From the NCBI RefSeq assembly GCF_003590095.1, contig NC_039488.1, forward strand, positions 2,294,001-2,358,000: a stretch of DNA of 64,000 bases. The letters are read 5' to 3'. The stretch is from Trichoplusia ni (Eukaryota > Arthropoda > Insecta > Lepidoptera > Noctuidae). The notes below the pieces were generated by a model that ran no database searches, was not told where the DNA came from, and saw only the letters and a program-made list of their open reading frames with translations. Positions 49,581-60,999 of the stretch are shown piece by piece (the stretch's first letter is position 1; the number at the start of each line of letters is the position of its first letter). The position numbers and the translations under genes are program-made.

Positions 49581-49870
49581 ACGGGAGTCAAACACAGGCC
49601 ACATTGGGGAGGCAGCCCCTGACGATGCCGTTCTCGTAGAGAGTAGCCCACTTAAGCAAAATTAGCTTCTTCTGTAGGCGCAAAGAACACTATCGGATGT
49701 TTTGTGCGAGCTCGAATACGCCCCCCGTTTGACGTCCTCGCATAAAGGGAAGGGTGCAGACGCGTTGGTGTCCCAATACACCTCATTAATGTCAGTACAT
49801 TTAAGTACCTTAGCCCTAGGTATGCCTACGTATTGATAAGTCAACGGTCTCGAGTTTCGATGGTGCGCGC
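49581..49870. repeat. Possible dispersed repeat
   Basis: This GC-richer block contains CACTATCGGATGTTTTGTG (49687-49705), the exact reverse complement of a 19-mer near 45184-45202. Similarity extends a little into the CTC.CAC side. The neighbouring sequence GGGTGCAGACGCGTTGGTGTCCC has the feel of an interspersed repeat, but I cannot name it. A 60-codon minus-strand frame across it is not convincing. Confidence 0.35.
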
Positions 49871-52800
49871 ATTCGAAGGGTTCTTTTTAATGTCACTTTA
49901 AAGTTCATACACGTATGTACCTACCAATATGAAAAGTGGGTATTAAGGTGTTGAATATTGAAACACTTTATTTTCAATTAATTTATCGTTGCCTATTTTC
50001 GAAGTGAAGGTAAGTTTTACTGGTAATAAGATTGCAAGTATCAGTCATTTATAGAAATAAAAAAGTGACTTTAGCAATAATACAAAAGGTTTAATTTTGA
50101 TTGAATTCAAGATTATCTATAAGTAAACATTTACTGCCCAATAAATGCAGTAAAGTATTAAGGCTAATGATTTTATTTAACATTTATAGCTCACATAATA
50201 ATGCATTTAATTCGCTGCTGCTTTGGCATAAACAGCTTATGATAAGCTTATACTACGATACTAAACTTTATGCATATTTTAATAATAGTTTAAATAGCTA
50301 TAATTTATGTTAAAGGATTTCCTAATCTGGCGAAACCGTTGTTGCGTAGCTTAAATGTAGGACCGATCGTAATAACAAAATAATTTAATATACAACCACA
50401 TCTAAGCAAAGCCTAAGTATTATTTAAATAATTGTAATAATAATTAAATGTAAAACCACATTTCAGAAAAACCTAAGTGTTATTGATATTTATACATTTT
50501 AAAGTCCTGAGAAAAATAAATGTACATTCAATATCAGAAGTCGTAAATACATTTCGATTTCAAAATACATCGTTCAGTATCTTTCATCATATATAAGAAT
50601 TGATTTCAACGAAACTTAACTTAAACTTAGATAGGCCTATTTCGATACCTAATAACTAAACAACACTCATTGAATTTGATTATCTAATTCAAGTCAAGAA
50701 ACTGGCCTTTAGATATGTTACATTTCTCTGGTGCTGACGCTGACGAATGCTGAGGAATCGCTCAATTGACGCCAAAGTCACATATCGAATAGGAATATAA
50801 TGCCGTTCTTTCATTTTTTTTTTGCTTTTTTCTAATGCTATGAAACAGTCTATTTCTGCTCTGTGTTTTTACGAAGATATCTGCGATTATCTAAGGTAAA
50901 TTAAATACGAGGAATATCACATAGCTTAATATTTCTCCTTACAAATTAATTGTTAACTTACCTAACTATATTGTCTTCAGTAACTGCGACTAGTCGCAGT
51001 GAACTAAGGGGAATAAGCCTTTGGAGCCGCTCCTAAACAAAACCGGTGACTGGAGGTAACCGCTCGGCCACAAATGGCTAACTACCGGGACGACTTAGTA
51101 CCATGACCCATTATACAATGCGCTACTGCTGAAAATGTCTAAATGTTTTACTCAGATCGTTTAATTTTACTATGTTGGTACTTTTATTTGAGGGGGAAAA
51201 GTGGAGGTTGAATTTGTATTTAATTTAAGGTTTGTTTAATTTAAAGTTTAGTGTGTGCAAGGAAAGTAATTAACTGTCTTGAAATATTCATCCAAATTGT
51301 TAAAAAAGGCTTTGTAAAAGAAATTGTTGCCATATTGTTTCAACGAAATATGTATGTGTCCAATTTCATTTAAATTTACTGTTTTTTAACGTTTCTTTAT
51401 ATTACCTATATGAACAAAACAGTGAAAACAACATGATATTCCAAGAAAATGATGAAATAAACACGACCACGTAAACACCAGTATAAATAATCTATATTTG
51501 TATTAAAATTAATTAATTCCTATTTAAAACATTGTGTGATAGGTATTTAGAAGAGGCCCTTTTTAGGCTAGATAAAAAAAAACAATGTAAAAGAAAGAAC
51601 ACTAAACTTGTTCCCAGCTATTTTATCTACAGTACGATAATACATATCGCTCCTCCAACGTTTTCAATAAATTCCGTAACCCCTTCAAGTATATTTATGT
51701 GCTACATATTACAACTTAAACGAAAATATTACTTTTAAACTTTGTACGACGGAACTCAACGTTGTCTGTTGGTGTTAGAACTTTAGCAAATCCACATTTA
51801 TAGCAAGCGCCTGCGATTCAATTACAGGCAAAGTGCGGCAACGGTGCGTATTGCATCGTAAACTGTCGGCAATAAGGCGTTATGACGCTGTACCGAGAAA
51901 TAAAATCTAGCTTCGTGTAGAACTACCTGTGACCTGAATACATCTAAAACTAATTATTTTAATATATTTTTGTGAAGCAAAGCCTATTAGAGGACCAGTT
52001 TATAGATAATAATTTCTGCCTAGGTATACGAACAGTGATGAACATTCGATACAAATTATCAGGTAGGCACATAAGTAAGTCAGCAACTAGTTAACTATGT
52101 AGACACAATGAGGTTAGGTAAAATTATATTAATTAAAGTTAAGGTACATACAAAATAATTGGCTTGGTATTCAACTTAAAACGTCTGGAACACAAGCTCT
52201 TTTAATATAATTCAGTCCACGGTTTATATTTTAAATTACCATCTACAACCTTCATTTCTCTTTTTGCTGTGTGTTAGTGTTTCACACACAATTTTTTTTA
52301 ATTTACATTCTAATTTAGAACAAACTTTACTAAAGATAACTTTGTCATAGTTTTCATCATCAAAATGTGCGCTACGTAATATTTTAGTGGCGACCGCAGC
52401 AAAAACCACTCAAAGTTCAGCCATGAAACGAAATACCTTTACAGAAACTACTTTCATTAAATTTAAAATGTTGCAAGTTGAAGGCGAGTAGGCATCGCGT
52501 GTCACCCACATTAAACGTCCCCTTTTCACTTTACGAGTCACAGTTCTATACACCACAGCTTTCATAGTTCTTCCTACTTTTTATTGTGTTGACACATGAA
52601 TATTATGATATTACTAAAAAAGATACACCAGATTTTACGGCCTAGCTGTAAAAGTTCCACTTCAGAGGAATAACCTTCTAAATTCTGTTTTAACATCTTC
52701 ATAATAACGATATTTACGAAATTACGAAAGAGTTTCGTACCATAAAGTTGTTACTTAAAGGTTTGTAAACATAAACAAGAGAGGAGTAAGTTTAGGCACC

Positions 52801-53160
52801 CCAAATTAAAGTATTACTTACCTACTGAGCTTCACCTACATTATGTGTAGGTACTGAGAAAATGTTGTTTCATATTTTAATTAGATAAAAAGCCAAGGTT
52901 GTTAAGACTAGTCTATGTTGGTAGTCTTTGATATACAACCTTCATACGGCTTTGCGCATGTTTATAATTGTAGGTATTTCTGTAATTAATATTACCATAC
53001 TTATTACATAAACGGTACATAGATATACGTTACTACTAGACATATTATGTCTGAGCTGTCTAGAACGTTTTAAATGATATCGGAATCCCACTAAAATATT
53101 TGCTTTAATCAAAACGCTGCTAAGTAAATAGCCAACAAAATGTCTTTATAGTAATGCCCG
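49871..53160. other. AT-rich sequence, no gene seen
   Basis: Apart from the tandem duplication at 50370-50483 no feature is supported. A plus frame at 51532-51738 lacks protein character. Confidence 0.3.
50370..50483. repeat. Degenerate two-copy tandem duplication
   Basis: Two units of about 50-60 bases follow each other. Both read AATAA..A..A.TTAA.T..A-ACCACAT, then about ten bases, then CCTAAGTRTTATT. The shared strings ACCACAT and CCTAAGT keep their spacing. It looks like an old local duplication. Confidence 0.5.
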
Positions 53161-53440
53161 AATAAACGAGCAATACAAGCGAAAAGTCACGTTCTCCGGC
53201 CTTCCGTGGCTCGTTTCCCAGCTATCGAATGACCTTAACATTGTTTTCCATATCGGCTTCGCGAAAGGTCGGCAACGCAATAAATTTTCAATAATCGTTT
53301 GGATTTTGTTAAACTTTCAGGATTTGGGAGCGCAAAGTGAAAATCCCGTTTATATTTTGATCGGTGCACGCTCCCAAAGGAACCGTAGCTATAAACTCCC
53401 TTCTATTGTAATTTTGTTTTGTAACAAAGTTTCCGCCTTT
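53160..53440. promoter_or_regulatory. Possible control block with 10-bp inverted repeat
   Basis: TTTGGGAGCG (53323-53332) is exactly reverse-complemented as CGCTCCCAAA (53369-53378), with 36 bases between. The surrounding block is GC-richer and motif-dense (TTTCCCAGCTATCGAATGACC, CTTCGCGAAAGGTCG). It lies 0.4-0.7 kb beyond the stop of the candidate last exon at 53844, in what would be its 3' region or intergenic DNA. Confidence 0.25.
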
Positions 53441-53843
53441 AGGTCGAGCCGAAACGAAAGTTACAACAGTCACTAGACTACCAACAATTCACATAAATTC
53501 ATAAGCCCCAAAATGAAATTTAATTCTTGCCGCCTTATCGCCGCCGCCTTGATTTGACTTGAATAACTGTGATCGTAAGAACTATTACTTCTTTAATGTT
53601 ACTTTTATAATATTCTATAATCATTACTTTCAAGCAAATTCTGAAAATGTTAAAGTGTTCGGCAAAGGATATCCATTTAAATAAAGCGGAATCTATTTAC
53701 TAAATGTTAAGTGGTAGCCTTATAAATGGAGCTACGCAAAATGATATTAGGAAAATCTATTCTGAAATTCTCGTTGTTGTGCGGATAAAGTTGGAATCGA
53801 TTCAAACTTCAAGAGCTAAACCTATCGAGAAGTAAAGAAGCAT

Positions 53844-54068
53844 TTAATCCGGCGACAAATGTCCCGGTTGGTCAGCAGCTGAAGTTTTAAATCGATTGAA
53901 TAGTGGTATCTGTGTGTGAAGTGGTAGCAATTCGTCAACGTCCCGATATAATCCCCCCTCAATGAGTTCTAAGCCGGGCTGGAGGGATGTCGTGTCATCC
54001 ATCACCGGCGTGTACCGACTACCGACCGATCCTCCCGCGCCGCGACCCGCCAACTCATCGCATACAAA
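53844..54068 (-). CDS. Candidate terminal coding exon, unknown protein
   Basis: Reading down the minus strand, an acceptor-like ACAACTTAATAG ends at 54069. From 54068 the frame is open for 74 codons and ends in TAA at 53844-53846; an in-frame stop sits directly before, inside the acceptor. The peptide is strongly protein-like: a glycine-rich start, then GSRYTPVMDDTTSLQPGLEL, GGLYRDVDELLPLHTQIPLF, and an end in DQPGHLSPD. It has no membrane segment and is acidic in the middle, as expected of a soluble or cytoplasmic tail. The GC content exceeds the flanks, as in coding exons. I do not recognise the family. An alternative is a short independent frame from ATGGATGAC inside it (about 47 codons). 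The polypyrimidine tract before the acceptor is weak. Confidence 0.5.
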   Translation of the reverse strand, partial: FVCDELAGRGAGGSVGSRYTPVMDDTTSLQPGLELIEGGLYRDVDELLPLHTQIPLFNRFKTSAADQPGHLSPD

Positions 54069-55735
54069 CTATTAAGTTGTTCTAAAAAACTTTCACGTCT
54101 AATAAATTACGAAACTGGTCCTTGTTTTAATCTTTTCGCAAGGTAATCTTTCTTAAACATTGACAAAAAGTCTTTAATTACACAAGTTTGGAGCAGATTC
54201 TTTGAAGGTACCTTGATATTCAGTGAGCCTGGATAAATCACTTTACCTATTGAAATGCGAAATAGCCTTATATTCAAACATTTATTTTTTTATTATAGAG
54301 GTAATCGTATCAAAAACGCCCTTCTCTTTTTACTTTCTATAATTAAATAAAAGCATACCTAAGTGGCATGGTTACTCGCGTCTCTTTACGAATACAAAAT
54401 AAACCTTAAAAATAATAATGTCAAGAAATTGCGGTGTCTGGCTGTGTACAAGCCGTGCACATCTGCTACCAAATCAATTTATCGTGGATACGTGATGTTG
54501 GTTCAGCGAGCCTCGAATCTGTGTCAATGAAATACTCTTACAATACTTATTACGATTTTCCCAAAACGAATAGTGGTATTTATTGAATACCCTGATCATC
54601 TATCAAGTCATATTGGATACTTGAAAAGTTTGTTTGTTTCGTCAAATGAGATTACGTGACGAGTTTGGGAGATATCCGCGTTGAGTTACGATCTCTCGCT
54701 GTTGACTATCCCGTCCGTGATTCAGTCCCCAACTTTCGAGTGGGAAGTTGGGAACAAATAAGCGGGATTTTTTTATTCAACTCATTAACTTTGTCGTAGT
54801 GGGTTTAAGTTTTCTCATAACAAGAGTACGATTATAGAGGAGGCTTATAACTAAAGAAAAATAAGTGCGTTATGATTTTATGAGCCGTCTGGTATTTGTT
54901 ACGAAAGGATGTAAGGGGGAATTAATAACCTTGTAAGCTTCGCGATTCGTTAACGCGAGGTAAACCTAACTCCCATAATATATAAACGTCTAGACAAGAA
55001 AACAAGGCAAGCGTTAATCCAACATATAAAGGAAATAAAAGCGAGCATACTTAATTTGTAGACACATTTTCATTAGATACACTTAGAGCACATAATAGAT
55101 AGTTTACAAGAACGCTAAAGGGATCGTTGGAGTCTACCTGAGGTAGACTTGCTTCAAAATTCTAAGGTACACAAACATTCGGTCAGAAAGGCAAATAAAC
55201 ACGTGAGGCATCAGAGATAAGGAGGTAGCAAACAAGCTGACGCTCAGGAAGCGCGCCGCTCCGTCAGTTTCCGGAGCTAGCAAGGGCGGAAATCCACCGC
55301 TGGCATTAACGTCGTAAACATAAGAGAACTAAAGAAATAGCTTCGCGCACGACATCGCATGTACGACCTCCTTACTCTCAAACTCCTACTGTTTTATAGA
55401 TGCTATAGGGGCGATGATGAATTAACAAACAACAAATTTATAACAATCTGGTAAATCGGCTTTTTATAGGGAACGTAAGTAAACTGTCTAAGAAATACTG
55501 AAGCTTGTTCCACACCTGTATTCGTCGAAAGGGAATAAACTTGTTTTGCGAAACCAAGTTTACGGCGTATGAGTTATAAAATGATGTCCCATGTGTTAGA
55601 AGCAAGCGGAACCATGTGGAATTTTAGATTTATACTTCTTTAGACCGTAAATCGGGCACTGACATTATTTGCTGTGGATGAGCTTTTGATGATAATTATT
55701 TTAATTAAAAAAAAGAACGACAGACGTTCAAATCA
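54069..55735. other. No supported gene; one short hairpin
   Basis: The perfect inverted repeat CCCAACTT / AAGTTGGG at 54728-54752 has a 9-base loop and lies in a GC-richer patch. The rest looks like intron or upstream DNA of the exon at 53.84-54.07 kb. Confidence 0.3.
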
Positions 55736-55850
55736 AACGCACATAGACACCCAGACGCGAAACAAGTATTTGTACACATACAAAATGTTTGCAATGCATT
55801 TGGCGTGGTGACCTTACCCACTCGGTTATCCGTGCTGGCTTATATTGTTA
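55736..55850 (-). mobile_element. tRNA-derived SINE, Leu/Ser-like head
   Basis: On the minus strand the head reads AGCACGGATAACCGAGTGG then GTAAGGTCACCACGCCAAAT, the A-box side of the family also seen at 21.0 kb. The B-box is missing. The body has GTTTCGCGTCTGGGTGTC and ends in an A/T run near 55710. It is an internally deleted copy. Confidence 0.55.
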
Positions 55851-58305
55851 CATTAAAAGTTTATTAAACAACGAACATACAATTGTAAAACAGTATAACA
55901 ATTCAAAAATAATCAATGATATCTATAAAGAATGTTTATGAAACGAGGAAAAAATTAAAAACACATGTTTGAATGCAGCATTTTTTCCTCAAAAATCATA
56001 TAAAGATCTCGTTCGCTGTAATCTCGCGTAAGATTGGCGTATCTATTGAAACAATAGCTGTCTCGCTAAAGGAACGGCTGAACATAATACTCCTGTAACA
56101 TCGGCTTTTCCCACGTTATACTGCGCTTTAATATGCCAAGTCGGCGTGGAAAATTCTACTTACATTCTAAAATGCTGAAACTCATTCGATTTCATTGTAA
56201 CTTTTATACCTGTCGAAATTGTGTGTTGCAAACCCAATCTTCTATTACAACGCATAAAATTAAGCCACGTTTTCCGTAAACCGGTTACGTTTTATGTTTC
56301 TATAACATAAAATCATAGCTTTTCCATGAAACGGAAAGGAATGTTCAAGCAATATGTTTGGATTATCCACAACTTTTCATAGGAAAGTTGCGAGAGGATT
56401 AAGAATTTTCTCTCTACGATGGTATTTACTTGGTTAGACTATAAAAAATGGTTTTATAGAGACTTAGGAGCTTGTGTTCTCGATCGGTATCTAACGAAGC
56501 AGTTTCAGTAACATTGTTGTTTTAAAGCGAGGCAGCGTCACCACAAATCGTTTAATGGCGTTTTATGGGCCATTGCAAACCTCGGCTCGGTTTTATGTGT
56601 CGCTTGTCAACTCTCATTTATTGCTTTTCGAATAATCACTCGTCCCCGATAACGTTAAACCTAAATCTGTGTATTGAAGAAAGTTGTTAAAATAATATTT
56701 TGAATGAATGTTTACAGCCGTAAATTCCATTATTTTAACTACGCTTACATTTTTGTTTTGAAACCTGTTAAAATGATAGTTAAAAGTCCTGGGAATGGTA
56801 TTTACATTATCATAAATCAATTAAATCGTCGCTCATAAAGCTTTGTGGGTAATAATCTGGTCACAATAGTCAGTTTAAGCACCGTTCTCATTTAAAGTTC
56901 TGCTTTTAAAATATGCATACAAGCACTCCAACATTTACCAATACAGCGGATATAAAAATCCAGTTCCCGTTAAAATCTAACTCGATTCAAACGTTATATT
57001 CCCTCTTCCTTTTTCATTGGAGTAAAACATTTATGTAAAACCATGCATATATAAACGGTGACCGAAAAATTACGGACGCAGTACCGCCAGACAATATTGG
57101 CAGCTAACAAATTTTGTTACCGTAAAATGTGGGAGTAGAAACAAGATTTGTGATTGATTTCCTGACGCATACGTTTCCTTAACAGTCAGGTGTTAAGAAA
57201 ATATGGGCTGCCATACGAAGAATAAATAGTTCTTTTATTGAATGATGGTGATAGATTGGTGGGGTGATGCCCTATACGTTCGCTGCCAACTAAATGAGAT
57301 TGTATACCGAATTGAGCAAGTACGAAACGAATTTCAGGTGGTTCCTGATAAAATTGAACGCGTTTCTTTATATTTCATTTCTATCATCTGTGTTCAATCG
57401 ATTGATTGATTTAATTTAACATATGTATGTGTTTAATGTTTGATATTTACTTGTAAAATTATGTGTGCGGTTTAATTGTGTTTTTAGGTTTATTTATTAA
57501 AATCTAAGCTAGTTGATCGGACTGAAAATGGAAGGTGAAAAATTGGGTTTATGGCGCAACTTAACGAGTCACATGCCCTGCCGAGGACCGCAATATGCGA
57601 TAGTTGTATGATTGATTGAATCACAACTAAGAAAACAAAATAATAATATATATTTGTTTTTAAAATTGCCCTCATAATTGTAAGTATACAATTCCATATT
57701 GTAGGATACATTAATAAAGTACTCGTTTCATTGTGATATCAATATCATTAGTATTGTATTTTACACCTACACATTCAGATCTTAAGTCTTATTTTTATTT
57801 TTACTCCTCATATCTTCTCACGTATAAAATATAACATGCCACTAAAAATACAAGAGATACATTTATTTCAATTCGATACACTCATCGAACCGCAAACGTT
57901 TCCTCCGATGGTATGACAGGCTTCGACATGCGATGTCAAAGTGCAATACTAGTTTAGCGCAGTTTACACTAAACAGAAATTCACAGTACATTACACAAAT
58001 AGCCGACATTAATTCCCGTTTGATAGTTATCGGCTAATACCGACTGCTAGGATGACGATGTTACTGTAAACCTGTGTTTACATCCGCGACATTTAGTTGA
58101 AATATGTCGGATACAATTTTCACAGTTGAAGCTAATGTTGACTCTGTGGGTGTGTTTTATTTGCAGATGTACCTTGATATTATGCCGTTCGAGATATTAT
58201 GTAAAAAAAATCACGTCGTTGCCGAAAAACAATCTATAAACAATTTATATAACGATTAGGGGTTTCGTACTCATCGTCCTAATATTTTTTTGAGGTCAGC
58301 TTGTA
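55851..58305. other. No supported gene; motif-dense patch at 56.0-56.6 kb
   Basis: From about 56030 to 56620 the sequence is less AT-rich and full of short motifs such as CGTTTAATGGCGTTTTATGGG and AAACCTCGGCTCGGTTTTATG, like conserved non-coding DNA near developmental genes. No frame is convincing. The remaining part is plain AT-rich sequence. Confidence 0.3.
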
Positions 58306-58455
58306 GTCAAACTGCACAAAGACACCAAAACTCAGAGAAAGCACTCGTGGATCACACAAACGCTTGTTTTACGCGGGGATCGAACTCGCTACACGTCACA
58401 CATAGCTGCCTTTGGCGTGCGGACCTCAACCACGCGACTATCTAGCAGCCGCTAC
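58306..58455 (-). mobile_element. tRNA-derived SINE, Leu/Ser-like head, fullest copy
   Basis: On the minus strand the head has AGATAGTCGCGTGGTTGAGG (A-box side), CGCACGCCAAAGGCAGC, and GTAGCGAGTTCGATCCCCGC, a good B-box. The body AACGCTTGTGTGATCCACGA in related form and GTTTTGGTGTCTTTGTGC follow. It is the best-preserved of the three family members at 21.0, 55.8 and 58.4 kb. It is not a tRNA gene because the 3' part is SINE body. Confidence 0.65.
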
Positions 58456-59830
58456 CACCGAATCTTAAAGACTGTCAAATGAAAAAGAGAGAGACAACGC
58501 TCTCCGCACTGTAGTATTCCCTCCCGCTTCCACAAGTCTAACTTTAAGAATTCCTTCTACATTAAGCTTCTGAAGCAAGAAGTTTCTCCCCTACATTTTT
58601 GTCATAGTGTCCATGCCTTTATAGAAAGGCCCTATTTACATACATAGTGCCGATAAAGAGACGCCCCTGACCCAATAAAATATTCTTAATGGAGTAACCT
58701 ATGTGATTATGTATACTCCATCGATCTCTATTTATCGATAATGTTTTCCTAATGTCATATCTACATTATTGTTGTATGACTTAGGATATTTTATTACTTA
58801 CTTATGACCTTTTGATGTCTAGTAATGATGGTTAATATGAATCGAATTTTCTATCCTTTGCTTTCATATTATATTCCAACTGAACAGTCTCTTTTTTTTA
58901 ATGCCGCTTGTATGCTTGGAATTAAATTATCTTTTCCGTTGAAATGTGATACTCTAAAACTGTCCGGCTCATTCCATCCATAAATTGAATTGCTTGAATT
59001 TCAGGTGGATGACTTTTTTTATAACTATAAGTAGAAAATAAAATGTTTTCAGTTTTTCGGAAAAGTTTTCAAGGATGAAAAGAAAACTATTAAAAGAGCA
59101 TTAAGTCCAATATAAATATGAATTATACTATCAAATTAATCGAAAATTCATTATTTAAAATTTTTCATAATTGAAAAAAAAATATTAATCATAACCTGCA
59201 ATTCGTTAATACAATAAATCGAATGTTCGACCCGTTCGTGTGCCCTCGGCATTACCACACATTCGGCCTTTGAATAACTGTTATGTACATACTGAGTGGA
59301 TTGGACGGTTTAAAATTAATGAACATCATTTTGAGGGTGAAATTTTCATTAAACTAAGTGGTCAGTTGTCTTAAATAATAGTTTGAAGTAATGCCTTGCA
59401 ATGCCTGTTTATTATTGAATTTATAAATAACCTTTCTAAGAGAATTATTTAATAGGAATACACCGAATAATTTAAACAGGGACTAAAATAGTACAAAAAA
59501 ACTATATTTTTATTTACTTTAGCGTTGATAGCGCGATACAAAAAGTTTATATGTTTCTAGTGACTAATGACATAACTTATTAAAACAAAATGAATTTTTT
59601 TTTTAAACATATCGTACGCTATTGCGTGTAATAATGTTTTTTGAACAAGGTATGATAATAAAAAAATAAAATAAACCAAGATACTTCGAAAAAAGAATGA
59701 GTCGTTGCTAACTTAAGTACAAAGAAAAAACAATAATTGACATTTGTCAAATAGAAATCAAATACAGAACAGACAATCCACAAATATTTAAAATCGGAAC
59801 TGCACCACACAGAACACAGTTCCAAGTTTA
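58456..59830. other. AT-rich sequence, no gene seen
   Basis: There are long A and T runs and only short frames without coding character. I see nothing further. Confidence 0.3.
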
Positions 59831-59895
59831 AATCCCAATAGAACTTCTTTTAATTAAATTGAGCGCTCTTACCTGCGCTTCGGAACAGTTTTAAG
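59831..59895. repeat. Diverged sequence pair, member 2 (with 38331-38400)
   Basis: This block shares CTTTTAATTAAAT and CGCTCTTAC with 38331-38400 at matching spacing. On the minus strand it contains CGCAGGTAAGAGCG, a full consensus splice donor. It overlaps the candidate exon at 59873-59922. Confidence 0.45.
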
Positions 59896-59922
59896 TGATT
59901 TCGCGATAAACTTCGAAACAAA
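59873..59922 (-). CDS. Possible 50-nt minus-strand exon
   Basis: On the minus strand an acceptor-like AAGTATTGTTTCAG precedes 59922, and a consensus donor, CAG|GTAAGA, follows 59873. One frame reads FVSKFIAKSLKTVPKR, basic and protein-like; a second frame is also open and the third has a stop. In the first frame two bases are left over at the end. That does not join in phase with the zero-phase exon at 53844-54068, so they would need another exon between them or belong to different genes. The related block at 38.3 kb lacks the CAG and is probably a decayed or unrelated copy. Confidence 0.25.
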
Positions 59923-60919
59923 CTGAAACAATACTTAGGCACTTACAGTTGAAATAATATTCTTGTTACTTTGCATTTTAATAAAAACTTACATTAGGTA
60001 TAACTGTTGGTAAAGTGCACCTGTTTATGTAGAGTCAGTTTTTATATTATTCAAGGAAGCGCGGTTAGTTTTTCTTGAAACAGAGTTTTCGCTATAATAA
60101 TTTACTATGTTACACAAGCTAATGTGCAGACTAAGGAACAGATAGAGCTCAATACAATAAAAGCATTCAAAACATTATTTTTGAATACTTTTATGAAAAA
60201 ACGTTACCCATTTGAAGAATCTCATGAAGTGTGCGAAACTTATGTTTTTTTGGTGAACCCAAAGGCAATTTTTGTTCGTTGTTTTAAGAAAACGGCTTCC
60301 GAAGCAAGCTATTTAATTCCTGTACTGCGAAAGATTTAACTCATAATAAGCATTCGTAGATTTCACTAATGCTGGTTCAATGCTGTGTTGAACACGCGAC
60401 ACATCGTACACGTCGCGAAGAAGTAATAAGCGGCAATAGATTAAAACACGGAATAAACAAACTAAAAACAATACAATAAAAACAGAAACAAATCTTCTAA
60501 ACTATGCGACCCAATAAGAGACAACTCCCTAAAAAATAACCACGCTTACAATTATCGCGGCCCCGTACAAAGTTGTTGCCAAGTACTTGGGAGTTATGAC
60601 ACAAGTTTTACTAGTGCTTAGGTCTAATAAAATCTCATATAACATAGCAAAAAGCGAAGAGGCGTTATAAAAACTGTGACACGACATCGTCAAGCCACGG
60701 TGACCGCAAAAACTTTAATGGTTTCTTTTATCGGCCATTTACGAAGCTTAATGGTCACCTTCTTTTGTTTTCTACACAGCGGTAATCTTTTAAGTGTTTT
60801 AAAATTTTGTATTTAACTCCGTGGTCATAAATTAATGCTGGACAAGCTTGGTTCGGTTTTAGGTCTTAATTACTGTATTTCATATTTGAGTTGGTTATTA
60901 CTTATAGACTTCTTTTGGC
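59923..60919. other. No supported gene
   Basis: A plus-strand frame of 71 codons at 60124-60339 contains some protein-like runs (FMKKRYPFEESHEVCETYVF) but has no ATG at its start and no clear splice sites. A motif-rich patch with AAGCCACGGTGACCGCAAAA lies near 60694. I leave both unassigned. Confidence 0.3.
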
Positions 60920-60999
60920 AATATATATATATTGTATATATATATTATAGATATATATATAAAATATGAAATATGTATATAGATATATACATATTATAT
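60920..60999. repeat. AT microsatellite
   Basis: About 80 bases are built almost only of TA/AT units with a few G or C interruptions, such as ATTGTATATATATATTATAG. The interruptions suggest an old tract. It is self-complementary and likely variable in length. Confidence 0.85.

Noticed and set aside
49581..49650. A further SINE head with a B-box-like GTTTGACTCCC
   Set aside because: The match is too weak and lacks an A-box or body, so I did not list it as a SINE.
51035..51100. Another tRNA-like patch (CCGCTCGGCCAC)
   Set aside because: Only one short motif matches. There is no B-box with the correct spacing.
58380..58455. A tRNA-Leu/Ser-like gene
   Set aside because: Same reason: B-box present, but followed by repeat body and related to two other degraded copies.
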